Assembly: GCA_036768485.1 (NCBI GenBank) | Contig: JAVLUZ010000270.1 | Location: forward strand, 677,251 to 741,250 | Direction: 5' to 3' | Length of the DNA stretch: 64,000 nt | From: Mermis nigrescens | Lineage: Eukaryota; Nematoda; Enoplea; Mermithida; Mermithidae | Part shown: one piece after another, positions 23,152 to 34,050 of the stretch | Position numbering within the stretch: position 1 is the first letter of the stretch | How the letters are laid out: every line of letters starts with the position of its first letter | Translations under genes and position numbers: made by a program | Notes under the pieces: generated by a model | The model's database searches: none | Told to the model about the DNA's origin: nothing | Seen by the model: only the letters and a program-made list of their open reading frames with translations

Positions 23152-26100
23152 TTCAAGGCTCGCTGCGGATCCGCTAGGGTCCTGCGAGGATGCCTGTCGC
23201 CTTTGTCTACGAATTTTTCTAATTCGCCTTGAATTCGATGTTTTAGGAAAAAGACCGATTTTTGTTGACCTCTAAAACGATCGAATTGAGCCGGAACTTC
23301 GAGCGGCGGATCGGTTGCTAGCCGAATTTGTCGAATCATGTTGTGTAAAACTTGTTGACTTTCGATTCGTGCCGTTAAATCCGGGAATTCCGGAAAAGCC
23401 TCACTTGGCGAAGGTGTATAAGATTCACCAAGGAACGCTACGCGCAACATGCGACGTAACTGCTCCACCATGCGCCAGCCTATTCCGGGATTTCCGTAGG
23501 CGTACGCAAAGAAGTGGAACTTCCTGTCCAGGAATTCCAAAAGCGCTGTAGCGCGCATGACGTCTATGGAAGAAAAGATCGTCATGTGTCGATACTCCGA
23601 ATCATATAATGCTTGAAATTCTCGGAAAGTATCGAAAATATCGACCATCTGGCGTGCCGATATTAAGATGGGTGCCATATGATCTGGCGCTGGAGACATC
23701 CTGTGTGGATATAACTCCGGGCGAACCTGATGTGCAACACCATCAGACACTTCAGTCGGTGCATCAAGGTGCGGGTGCACCACCAAATACTCTAACGGCA
23801 CTTCGTACAACATCATTCCCGTTGTAATAAAGAAGCGTATGCGCACGAAGTATTGGTCGGGATAAAACAATCGGTTAAACACACTCAATTCGCTGATAAA
23901 TCGAGGTGCGGGTGGACAATCCACATCAGCCAAAGGCTGTGCGGTCAAGGGCCACACTAATGGACGCGACGGGGAATCAGTTGAAGTCGCGTGCTGCAAA
24001 TGGATTGCATACACTCGGTCGAAGTACACTTGTGCAGCTTCAACCAGCTGATCATATAGACGCGTTCCTTCAACTTCACCCAAACAGTCATGTAACTCGT
24101 GCAATACGACTGGTGCGACAGTGCACGGAGGTTCTCGCGTCATATTTTCCATCATGGTGAAAAAATGCTGAACGTAGCGCGAGCGGCTTTGCACTCTCGC
24201 GCTTTCATTCGCGGCCATACGTTCGCGAATAGCTTGCATCATTGGGGGTATGGCGACTTCCCTATTTGACGACTGACTTTGAATTGCCTGTGGGTGAATA
24301 GTCGCCACAGTACTCGACACACCCGTCATGGCCATAGGAGCCATAAAACGAGCATCTGGTGCCGACACGCCTTGTGGCGCGGAATGAGTCGCGACTTGCG
24401 TATACAATGCTACTTGTGGTACTTCATGCGCGGGTAAAGTTTGTTGCGGTACCGGCGGAAAACCTATAATCTCTGTCATGATTATATCGGGCTCAGAATC
24501 ACGCTCTACCCAACCCGGCTGTGAAGTCGGTAAAGGTGCGAGCGAACTGATGCCCAAGGGCGCTTGTTGGCCCGCCGCAAGCGATTGCGAGACAATCGGT
24601 TGCGAAACGGTAACAGCCCCTTTTCTGGCCAATGCCGCGCGTGTAGTGCGCGGTGGCGACAAATTAGCTTGTCTTTCCGCCTCGGTGTCAGATAACGCCA
24701 TGACTAAACGCTTAGGAGATAAATCATCGTCTTCAGTGGAGATCGGTTCTACATCGACCATAGGCGAATCATATGGAATGTCCGTTTGCGAAGAAAACGC
24801 AGATGCTGGTGTACTCGAACTGGTTGGTTTAGATTTTGGTTCGGTATCAGGTGCATGAGCCGGGCCCGAAACTGAGTCGGCAACGGCTTGCGAACCCTGA
24901 ACTTGTAGGTCAGGATTGTCGAAAACATTAGTGTGAGCCAACGCTTCCGTTACTGAGGCAACGGTGGTGGCTGCTGCTATGGCCGCTGGAAGTTGCGGAA
25001 CCGGGCCATAGAAGTCCTCAACTCTAATTAATTCTTCGCCATTCGAGTCAACTTCGACTTCAGCTTCAGCAGCTGTGCTGGTCGACTGTCCTTGCGGTGG
25101 TTTACTAGTCGACAATGGTATACGCACTCTGGCTTTCGGGCCAGTGGCCTTAATGTGCAATTCATCGCCTACAAACGAGACCGACATAGGCTTTCTATCG
25201 TCAGTAATGCGATTATTTTGCGATGTCCCTTCTATCAATATAAAAACATCGATAGTTATGAGGGCGTCCATCACTAAATAATGCTGCATGTCCCGAGTTA
25301 AAGGTAAGCTCCACGCCTGTCCGAAGTTATCAGGCGCGTTCGGGTCAAGATACATGTCAAATAGGAACTCAGCCAAGCGCTTCAATGTGTGTGAACGCGC
25401 TGTGATGCGAAAACGACGAGTAAATTCTCTCGCTAATGGCTGAATATCGATAAAATTAGCGATGAACGGATCCTTCCAGTGCAGTTGATTGCGAATTTCT
25501 GCATCTGGGATTGCCAAAATTTCCTCAAAAGTTGGACCGTATACGTGAAAATACGCAAGTCGATCTTGCGTAGGATCGTAACAAACCATATATACGTTTG
25601 GCAAACGTGTTTCGAGCAACTGGTGAAGCCCGAACGGAGGTTGCGGGAACTTCGCCAGGTCCCAGCAGAACACATGACCGTTCGCGCTCGCAACTTGGAC
25701 GTAGCGTACGAATGGGCCATGGAGGTCCTGGTAGGTGGGACATAATTGCTGAAAACGCAAGTCCCAGGTCTTATAATGCCTGCCTTTCCTGTCATTAACA
25801 AATTCGGAATCGTAGCCTAAAAATAGTGTGCCATTAGTCAAATTTGATGGTTGAATTAACGCCAAAATGGCGGCAAACGACTTCTGGTCGTCGGAGACTA
25901 TGACCGTAGGCATAGGCCTGTTCCTTGGTACGCGAGGGGTTACCAAAGGAAATCTACGAAATCTATTCTCCCACCAGAGCTGTTGATCGTTTATACGCTT
26001 GGTATGATTTTTAACTTTATGTGCTACTTTGTGCTTAACCCATCTAGCAGTGAATGCTTGTAAACCGCTAACACGACTATCGTCGTTTTGTGGCAGCGGG

Positions 26101-26249
26101 TCTGGTACAACCAAACCCCGCTCCAATGCCATACTGGTCAACGCCGAACGAAACTCATCTAAGGACGCGGGATCACGCCCTTCGAATTTGCATCGGCGAC
26201 CAGCTGCCTCCAGCAATGCCTCTTTGCTTGGGGTGCCTTCTGCAGCCAT
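23094..26249 (-). CDS. DEDDy 3'-5' exonuclease ORF of the LTR retrotransposon
   Basis: A 1051-codon ORF in the position of a retroviral env. Residues about 112-345 carry the motifs of the RNase D/WRN type (DEDDy) 3'-5' exonuclease fold: Exo I LGYDSEF (D147, E149), Exo II with D229 in a VCYDPTQDRL context, and Exo III HYLVMDAL (Y324, D328) preceded by WSLPLTRD, much like WRN and RNase D. All five expected catalytic residues are present. Residues 1-110 are basic and unfamiliar; about 370-690 are Pro/Ala/Ser/Thr-rich linker; about 690-1010 look globular but unrecognised. No signal peptide or membrane segment, so it is not an envelope. The start ATG (CCCATGG context) lies 4 bases after a strong splice acceptor. 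From memory, DEDDy ORF3s occur in bdelloid rotifer LTR elements. The RNA or DNA substrate is unknown. Confidence 0.85.
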   Translation of the reverse strand: MAAEGTPSKEALLEAAGRRCKFEGRDPASLDEFRSALTSMALERGLVVPDPLPQNDDSRVSGLQAFTARWVKHKVAHKVKNHTKRINDQQLWWENRFRRFPLVTPRVPRNRPMPTVIVSDDQKSFAAILALIQPSNLTNGTLFLGYDSEFVNDRKGRHYKTWDLRFQQLCPTYQDLHGPFVRYVQVASANGHVFCWDLAKFPQPPFGLHQLLETRLPNVYMVCYDPTQDRLAYFHVYGPTFEEILAIPDAEIRNQLHWKDPFIANFIDIQPLAREFTRRFRITARSHTLKRLAEFLFDMYLDPNAPDNFGQAWSLPLTRDMQHYLVMDALITIDVFILIEGTSQNNRITDDRKPMSVSFVGDELHIKATGPKARVRIPLSTSKPPQGQSTSTAAEAEVEVDSNGEELIRVEDFYGPVPQLPAAIAAATTVASVTEALAHTNVFDNPDLQVQGSQAVADSVSGPAHAPDTEPKSKPTSSSTPASAFSSQTDIPYDSPMVDVEPISTEDDDLSPKRLVMALSDTEAERQANLSPPRTTRAALARKGAVTVSQPIVSQSLAAGQQAPLGISSLAPLPTSQPGWVERDSEPDIIMTEIIGFPPVPQQTLPAHEVPQVALYTQVATHSAPQGVSAPDARFMAPMAMTGVSSTVATIHPQAIQSQSSNREVAIPPMMQAIRERMAANESARVQSRSRYVQHFFTMMENMTREPPCTVAPVVLHELHDCLGEVEGTRLYDQLVEAAQVYFDRVYAIHLQHATSTDSPSRPLVWPLTAQPLADVDCPPAPRFISELSVFNRLFYPDQYFVRIRFFITTGMMLYEVPLEYLVVHPHLDAPTEVSDGVAHQVRPELYPHRMSPAPDHMAPILISARQMVDIFDTFREFQALYDSEYRHMTIFSSIDVMRATALLEFLDRKFHFFAYAYGNPGIGWRMVEQLRRMLRVAFLGESYTPSPSEAFPEFPDLTARIESQQVLHNMIRQIRLATDPPLEVPAQFDRFRGQQKSVFFLKHRIQGELEKFVDKGDRHPRRTLADPQRALNCQKSTFLWKHKLKCVEHA

Positions 26250-26253
26250 GGGT

Positions 26254-26275
26254 CTGCAAAAGGAAAAACATTAGA
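26254..26275 (-). promoter_or_regulatory. Splice acceptor ahead of the exonuclease ORF
   Basis: In sense the region reads CTAATG, a pyrimidine run, then CCTTTTGCAG directly followed by ACCCATGG. This is a textbook branch point, polypyrimidine tract and AG, four bases before the ORF3 start. It implies a spliced subgenomic mRNA, as used for env in retroviruses. The donor was not identified. Confidence 0.7.
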
Positions 26276-26307
26276 TAATGGTACGGCATGTGCTGTTTTA
26301 GAGCCAT

Positions 26308-29300
26308 TTAATAAACGTATAGGCGCGCAGTCCTTAGCTTTTGTTCCCTGCCCGGTAAATCCTCAAAACTTATGACAACTGCCGGGGCAAGAGGGCGATG
26401 TGGTAATTTAACCAACACAAAATCGCCAGGGACGTACGCGTGTTTTTCCACAATTAAGTCAGAATAAGGTAGTTTAGGCTCAGGCAGAAGTCTATTCCTA
26501 TGAACGTGATGAACGATAAGAGGGTTATAGACATATGCGATTTTCGCAGTTTCAGGCGTAGGTAAGTCAATAATTCGGTATGGACCCACACGCTTGGGTG
26601 ATAATTTACCTATTTCAGGTTGAATGACTGAGGTATTATTAAGATAGACTATATCCGAAAGAGAAAAATTTGTTTGCGTTACGGACTTGTCATATTGTGA
26701 TTTCTGCTGCTTACGCGCTTGCGTTAAATTTTGAGATGCGATTTCATGCAAGTCTTGTAAAGTCAGCTTTAAATCAATGACATATTTTTCCGCAACGGAA
26801 GGTAAATTCGGATTTATCACGAAGTCATTTATTAGTAAAGTGTCGAGAGGAAATGCTGGTTCGCGACCATAAAGCATTTCGAAAGGAGATATATTAGTCG
26901 ATGATTGCGGAGTCGCGCGGTATGCAAATAATGCAAAAGGTAAAAATTGCTCCCAATCATACTGGGAACGCGCACTCAGCTTCGACAAACCATCAATCAA
27001 AGTTCGATTATAACGTTCCACCAACCCATCACACTGGGGGTGATATGGGGTTGTAAATATTTTTTGAACGTTTAATAATTTACAGACTTCCGAAATAAGG
27101 GTAGATGTAAAATTTGACCCCTGATCTGTTAAAAATTTCTTGGGGACTCCATAACGTGGTATAATTTCTCGTAATAATAAATTTGCGATAGTTGTTGCTT
27201 TGATATCAGAAACAGCAAAAGCTTCCACGTATTTTGTGAAATAATCCATAAAAACTACAATTTGGTCATTTCCGGAGGGGGATCGCGGCATATGCAAACA
27301 ATCGCACGCAATGAGTTCAAAGGGTGCGGATACTTCGATTGGTTGCAGCGGAACGGATGCGGAATTTAATGCGACCTTACGTTGTAAGCACACATCACAA
27401 TTCCGACACCACGCGATCACATCATTTTCCATGCGCGGCCACCAATAACGCATTTGAATGGCGGGCAAGATTTTGCGCGATGAAAAATGAGCTCCGAAAA
27501 ATAGAGTCATGAAATTCCGTTAATATGAAGCGACGCAAAGATTTGGGTATGACTATTTGATGAACGACAGTTGGTGAGCGCTTAGGTTGGAAACGACGAA
27601 AAAGTACATCGTTTACGAGAAAAAATTCGTCACGATATTTTTTCGTTGTTAAGTCGTTCAATGCGATGCGAATTTTATGCAATTCGTCATCTGCACGTTG
27701 CTCAGCGAGTAAACGCGCAGGTGTTAGCATTTCAGCTTTTTCGGCATCGGTAAGTAACAAGCGTTCGCGAAATGTAGGTGGTTTAGAATTAGTAGGATCG
27801 GTTTGCGCAGTAGGAACATTATTTTGCGCATTTGGATGATTAATTGGTGCAGTAGGCGCGTTATCGCGCGATCGGTCAGGTGGAACCGATTCATCATCTG
27901 ACTCAGAATCTTCTGATTCTAAATTTGCGATGTTAACGATATTTTTGCGCTCGACTTTATATTTTCGTTCTGCATGATCATATTTGGGATGACGTGAGAG
28001 AAGATCAGCTGCGCAATTATATGCACCAGGAACGTAAACGATATCATATTCGTATTCCTGTAATTTGAGACCCCAACGGCGTAATCGACTCGATGGGTCT
28101 TTTACGTTTACTAGCCAGGTTAACGCTTGATGATCAGTTTCGACAATGAATTTTTTACCGTAAAGATAATGTCGATAATGCTTGATGGCCCACACTACCG
28201 CTAACGCTTCTTTTTCCGAAGTAGCATAATTACATTCGGCAGAATTTAGTACGCGACTAGCGTAGCTAAGAATAAAACGATTTTTTGATGGTAAGTGTTT
28301 TTGTGTCAAAATAGCACCTAACGCATAGTTACTTGCGTCAGTTGTTAAAATAAATTGGTGCTCATTGTCAAACTTTGGTAATTGCAAAATAGGTGGGGAC
28401 GTAAATGCTTTCTTCAGAAGCTCAAAGGCGGTTTGGTGTTCAGCCTTCCAGCAAAATTCGACATCTTTACGCAGAAGATGGAATAGCGGTTTAGCAATTT
28501 TAGCGAGATCTTTAACGAATTTCTTAAACCATTGGACTAAACCAAGGAATTTCTGCAAGGATTTTACGGTTTTTGGTACGGGAAACGAGATTAAATCCGC
28601 GACTTTGGACATGTCAGGAGCGATGCCCATTGCACTTATGCTATGGCCAAGAAATTTTACCTCTGCATGCGCAAGATGGCACTTATCAGGCTTTACACGT
28701 AAGTTTGCCTTTTTAAGAGCAATAAAGACATTTTCGAGATCTTTTAAATGTTCTTTGAAAGTGCGTGAAAAGATAATTATGTCATCGATGTAAACGAGAC
28801 AAGATTTCCAATTTAGACCTGCGAGCACGAGCTCCATTAGTCTTTGAAAATCTGCGGGCGCATTCTTTAACCCAAAAGGTAAAACTTCAAATTCATAATG
28901 ACCAACAGGACATATAAATGCTGTTTTTTCGCGAGATTTATTATCGAGTGGGATTTGCCAGTATCCAGATTTCAAATCTAGTGTGCTAAAATATGCAGCA
29001 CTGCCTAAAGTATCAAAATAATCGTCTAGTTGCGGAAGAGGATAAACTTGTGTTTTAGTAACGTCATTTAACCGTCGATAATCGACGACTGGCCTTAGGG
29101 AACCGTCCTTTTTTCCAATGAGAAATAATGGACTTGCCCATGGGCTAGTTGTAGGTCGAATAATTTTATCCGCAAGCATTTCATTTATAATTTTCTGCAT
29201 AGATTCCCTTCTAGAATGTTCGACACGATAAGTTTTTCCCACAACGGGTGGATTATCCCCTGTATCGATATGATGTTTCATCAAGGGGGTACGACCGAGA

Positions 29301-30364
29301 GGTTCGTTTTTTAGTGCAAAAATTGAGTCGTATTTTAGACATAATTCACGGATTTGTTGCTGTTGTCTAGAATCAACGGCGGAGCCGTTTAAAGCTTTAT
29401 TTATTGATGCAAAAAGTTCTGGTGTTCTGTCATCAAAAGATGAGACATGTGACACTACTTCTGCATCAGAGGTTAAAGAACCTATTATGTCACCAGAGTC
29501 AATGCGAATTGGCGCTTTAGAGATGTTACAGACGCGAATAGGTATTAAGGGTTGCGTAGCATCGACTATAGATGGAGCAACAAAAAGTGAAGTTTTTTCC
29601 ATAAAATCAGGATTTGGTTCGAATAGTGCGAAATCAAAATTGCAAGAACCATGACTTATATAGCCAGGTGTAATTAATTCATGCCTAGGTTGTATTATAA
29701 CAGGCTCGGGCAACGAAACATGCACACACACAACACCAGAGGTGGTTGCGTTGGGTTTCGTGCGAAATTGCAATTTTTCATGAGATGAGAGTAAATTAAC
29801 CTTTATGCCGTTTATAAAAGCACAACGCTCAATAGGATTAACCCACATGAGTGCGGATTCGCAAAAATCATATCCTAAAAGCATGTCTTCCGGCAAATGA
29901 TCAATTATAGCAACTGAGGTAGAAATAGATTGTTCCGCGATGGTTAGAGTCATATTTACTTTATAGCGAACGACTGCAGTAATTTCGCCTACACCATGCA
30001 CAACTTGCGAAACTTGTTTAGGTGGTAAATTAAAACCAAGACGCAAGAATGCAGATGTGGTCATCATGGTGACCTGTGAACCTGTATCTACGAGAGCAGG
30101 TACATCAACGCCATGAACTTTGACGAGAATAGTGGGTAAATTAGTTCCAGCGTGGCTTACAATAGGAATATTAGGATCTAACGTCTTCGAAGAAGGTAAA
30201 TTAATTTTTTCATAAGTTGCTAGACGACGTTGTAAACGTTCGTACTCTTCGAGAAATTCTTGCGACGCGAATAGATTGGGACGCGCGCTAGATTCTGGCC
30301 CTTTTGCAGTAACCGTGTTTACATCATGAGGAGATGTAAGGGTTGGCTGCGGTGGGGGCGCATT
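26308..30364 (-). pseudogene. pol: pol: protease, RT, RNase H, integrase (one frameshift)
   Basis: The pol frame is open from 30364, overlapping gag in the +1 frame. Domains in order: aspartic protease with VDTGSQ (Asp codon at 30086-30088); reverse transcriptase with LVYIDDIIIF and SPWASPLFLIGKKDGS; RNase H with TTDASNYALGA and ETDHQALTW; integrase with an HHCC finger, DDE core (ACDCLHM, TDQGSNF, DGLVERYN) and a C-terminal domain ending at 26308. A single frameshift near 27495-27510 breaks the HHCC finger, so the first ORF ends at 27422 and the integrase ORF starts at 27510. Overall composition and order fit Ty3/Gypsy. The product would make and insert the element's cDNA; this copy probably does not. 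Confidence 0.93.
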
Positions 30365-33300
30365 TCATGGTGGGCTGGTTATCTGCGGTATATGCAACAT
30401 AAGGGCGATTAAAATTATTGTTGTTGCGATAGTTCGAGTTATAGTATGTCCCACGCTGTTCATTTGGAAATTGTACAAAAGGTGTATTTTGGCGCAATTG
30501 ATTATTATAGCGATTGTCGTAACGCTGAATTTTTGATAATTAGCACGCTGAATTTTGGTAATAATCAGTACGATTTTGCCGAAAATTTGATCGTGATTGC
30601 TTTGATTCAAAGCGATTATCATTATTTGCATAGTTAAATGAGCGATGTTGATTAGGGTTACGATATCGTGATTGAGATCGATGTCTATTTTGCGAATTCG
30701 AACGCGATGGCAAACGATTTCGACGCTGAAAAGAATGCAATTGGCTGCGATTGCGAGCCATAGAATTATTATTTCGCTCTGCTTGATTGTTCTGATTAGT
30801 ATTATTAGTTACTTCTTGCCTTTGACGCGTGAAACATTCCTCATAAATGTGACCTATGCGCTTGCAAAAGGTGCAATATTTACGAGAAGAACTTTCTGGT
30901 TTCTCAGCACGCGATGAGCGATGAAACGTTTTATAACGTGAGTGATTTGAATCAGTTTGATTAATTGCGCGAGGGGTATCTTTAGGTACTGCGCTGCCTA
31001 CGGGAGCAGCTGTTACCGATACATAAGGCGTTACTGCCTTTTTATCCTCAAATTCTTTGTTAGCAAATTCAGCGCTTAGCGCATTATCCAAAAATTCAGC
31101 TAATGATGCCCTAGGTTTTTGTGATATGCCTCTTTCGAAATGTGTGGTAATAAACCTTCTTTTAGCTGATGTTCGCATTAAATTATTGAAATGTGGCGAA
31201 TCAATTTCAAGGTAAGGATCAGACTTAATTAATTCTTCGCGAAGCGAGAGATAATAAGCTTTAACCGATTCGTTAGGCTGCTGTTTGTGTGACAAAAAAC
31301 GATTAAAGAGCGCACCGTGTCCATTGGACAAAATTCGGCTATTAGCGCTTGTTTCGTTTTTGAATACGATTGTTGTATGTCAGCAGGTAACGAACGGTAT
31401 AAACGCAAAATATAAGGATCAAGAAATCCAGTAGCGAATTTTAAACGATCAGCTTTGTCAATATCATAGGTATTGGCAAGCGATTCAAATTCTGCAAAAT
31501 ATGCTTTCATATCCGATTTATCGCCATCAAAAAATTTTTTATTAGCAATTGCAAATTGCATTTGCTGCAAAAATGGTCCGCGATTCAAGGAATCAGCGAG
31601 ACGCGAGTCACCACGAGAGCTTTCAGATGAAGAACCTGAACTATGCCAATGACGTCATCTGCGCTGATCGACTTTTGCGACGCGAGCGACGGCTGCGCGG
31701 GCGATCATAGCTGTTAGATGAGCTTTCGTCTAGAAAATTTTACATGTCTTCTCCTACTAGATGATTCAGGTGGAGGTGCAGATTCGGTGTTAATGCCAGA
31801 TTGTAAGGCAGAAATCGAAACTTACACACAAAATACACAAGATTCAGTCGACGTGACAAAGTTATTCGTAGACAACTAGCCTGCGTGATATCTTACCATT
31901 TAGCCTTTTTGATTTATGCTAATTGTTTTATTCATTTTATTGCAATTCTTAAAATAGAGTAGGTACTTGACAAATTCCGCCCAATTGTTACCTTTGTCTA
32001 CGTTTATATTAGCTACTTCTTATTTTTTAGCACTTGTTCACGTATCAATTACACTACTCTGATTTATTAGCTTAGAATCCTTTAACCTATTTTTAAAAAA
32101 CACTTATTTGTGCGTCACAATCACCTGTGCTGATAGAAACGTATATATATATCGCGTGCTATACTAAAAGATGTTCAGTCTGTTATTTCTTCGTCAGCTA
32201 TTAGTCCGTTGTGTTGTTTTAATAATTAAATAATAGTCTTATCACATGCCTGGAAGGAAATATCGTAAGTTAATATCTATGAGCGTTATCCGTTACTCTC
32301 ACACAGATAGATTTATCTCAACAGGTTGCATTTCGATATTTGAAGAATGCAAAATATTATTATTAAGTGGTATTTCCACATTTATGGGATTAGGTACATA
32401 GCTATTAGGTAAATTTTCGCCTTGAGGTGGAAAATATTGCAGCGGAGGAGGATTCAATTGCTGCTGCGAGTTTGTAGTAGAAGAGCTAGGTACGAAAGAA
32501 GGCGCATTATGATTTAAAGACAGCGAAGGTCGAGATCGCGACGTCTGCGAAATCGATACCGACGGCTGCGAAATCGTAGGTATATTTTCCGAAAAACCCG
32601 AGTTTTGCACTGGTTGCAAACCCGTGTTTAAAGGATTCTGTGACAAATTAGACATCACAGGCGCGCGATTTGTACAACTTTGAGTTATATTTTCAGGAAC
32701 GGTTTCCGAAGGTGAGCGTGAATTTGACGCTCTGTTGCTAGTAGACAACAGTGAAGATGCACGATGCGTACTTTGCGCACGATTCGCAGTTTGTGCATTG
32801 AATTCAGAAAAATTTGCGCTATCGATTGAGTGGTTAACGCGCTCAGATGGATTACTCTCTATGCGATTCAGAACTGGTTGGGGTTTAAGCATAGTGCTTA
32901 GCTCCAGACGCAGTTTACGCATTTCATCCGCATTTGCCTTTTTATCTTGTTCAAAGCGCGTAGAAAGATCCGAAAATTGTAAATGAATAGCTTGTAGAGC
33001 TTTCAAAAGAAGATCATTAGTCGCATTAGCATTAGCACGCTCTTGGTCGGCATTTATGCTGTGACTATGATTACTTTCGACGTCAGAATCGGGATTTTCG
33101 CGCTCCGAACTGGTTTCAGGATTATTCGCTGTGTTATGAGTAGTCGTATTATCAATCATTGTATGATTTGATGAATTATCAATGTTAGGGTCCGATCTAG
33201 TTATCGAAGTTTGATTAATGCGCGATCGCACAGTTGTCAATAACAATTCATCATCGGACTGTGTATTACTCGCGGCATTTAGTGACGCGGGTAATTTATC

Positions 33301-33450
33301 ATTATTTGCCGTAGTAGTTACGTCTTTCGTAATTGTGTCATTACTCGCAGAATTACTCGCGCTATTAGAGTCAACAGGCGCGGTAGGTAATTGGCGAGTT
33401 GAAGTAGGTGGCGTAGAAGGTTTTTTCAATTTAGCGGGCGGTGTCCGCAA
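30324..33450 (-). pseudogene. gag: gag, interrupted by a solo LTR and several frameshifts
   Basis: The N-terminal part (33450-32304) is Ser/Asn/Thr-rich with a predicted coiled coil (DLSTRFEQDKKANADEMRK region). It is cut by the solo LTR 31802-32303; skipping that insert and one copy of its CAGAT duplication leaves the frame open across the joint. The capsid-like part (about 31588-31000, KAYFAEFES and NESVKAYYLSLREEL) leads to a CX2CX4HX4C zinc knuckle (CTFCKRIGHIYEEC) and an Asn/Arg/Gln-rich tail ending with TGA at 30324-30326. Frame breaks are evident near 31730, 31660, 31300 and 30545. Gag would form the particle and bind RNA. Confidence 0.85.
31802..32303 (+). mobile_element. Solo LTR nested in gag
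   Basis: A 502-base insert starting TGTAAGGCAG and ending ACTCTCACA, flanked by the exact 5-bp duplication CAGAT (31797-31801 and 32304-32308). TG...CA ends and a 5-bp duplication are diagnostic of an LTR. The + orientation is suggested by a TATATATATA box near 32143-32153. No internal region remains, so it is a solo LTR, left by LTR-LTR recombination of a second element. It is unrelated to the 1.07-kb LTRs of the host element. Confidence 0.85.
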
Positions 33451-34035
33451 AACCTTTTTCCTGCCATTTTAGGTATCAAAGAATGTCGAAAAATCTGACC
33501 TTGGGTAAAATAAATTTCAATATGTCGAAATTTTTCCCAAAACAAATGTTCCGAATTTGGCCTTTGTCGATCCGAAAAACAGGTTTTTCCACGTAAATAG
33601 TACTTCCTTACGTGAAGTAAGATATACCAGACGTGAAATGATCGAAAACAGATAGGACTAAGCCTAATGCGCAAGAACGTGTACGTGGTTAGAAAAACAG
33701 GTAGGTAAACACCCAAATGACGGAATTTCGTCGTCAAGAGAGAAAAATGATGAATCGTCGCCTGTGGGTCGACGTTTATAGAAAAATGCGAGCGTGAGAG
33801 CTGCCTTCGTCGATAAAAGTTCGACGGAAATAGAAAAATAACAATGGCTTTACCACGATACACAAAATCTTTACCACGGACGCTTACTTAAATTGCGCAC
33901 TGCCACGATCGCGGTCGATACAACAACAAAGGTGAACGAAACGTTACACATTTTTAGATGGCCAAAATGATGATTTTTGGATCGAAAAATAATTTTACGA
34001 TGATTGATCAGCTCGGCTGTAGCTAGCAGCCTAAA
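33451..34035 (-). other. Retrotransposon leader between primer site and gag
   Basis: About 585 bases of leader sequence. A 145-codon ORF (33863-33426) overlaps the gag start in another frame but has no recognisable motif. Packaging signals and the splice donor for ORF3 would be expected here but cannot be pointed to. Confidence 0.45.
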
Positions 34036-34049
34036 GGAGGGAACGTCCA
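34036..34049 (-). promoter_or_regulatory. Candidate primer-binding site
   Basis: One base after the sense end of the 5' LTR the sequence reads TGGACGTTCCCTCC. TGG at this position is expected to pair with the CCA end of a priming tRNA. Which tRNA is used cannot be told here. Confidence 0.55.
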
Positions 34050-34050
34050 A

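Noticed and set aside
23094..26249. Envelope glycoprotein hypothesis for the downstream ORF
   Set aside because: No signal peptide, no membrane segment, no Cys-rich ectodomain; exonuclease motifs instead.
33426..33863. A 145-codon ORF in the retrotransposon leader
   Set aside because: No motif, overlaps the gag start in another frame; probably chance.
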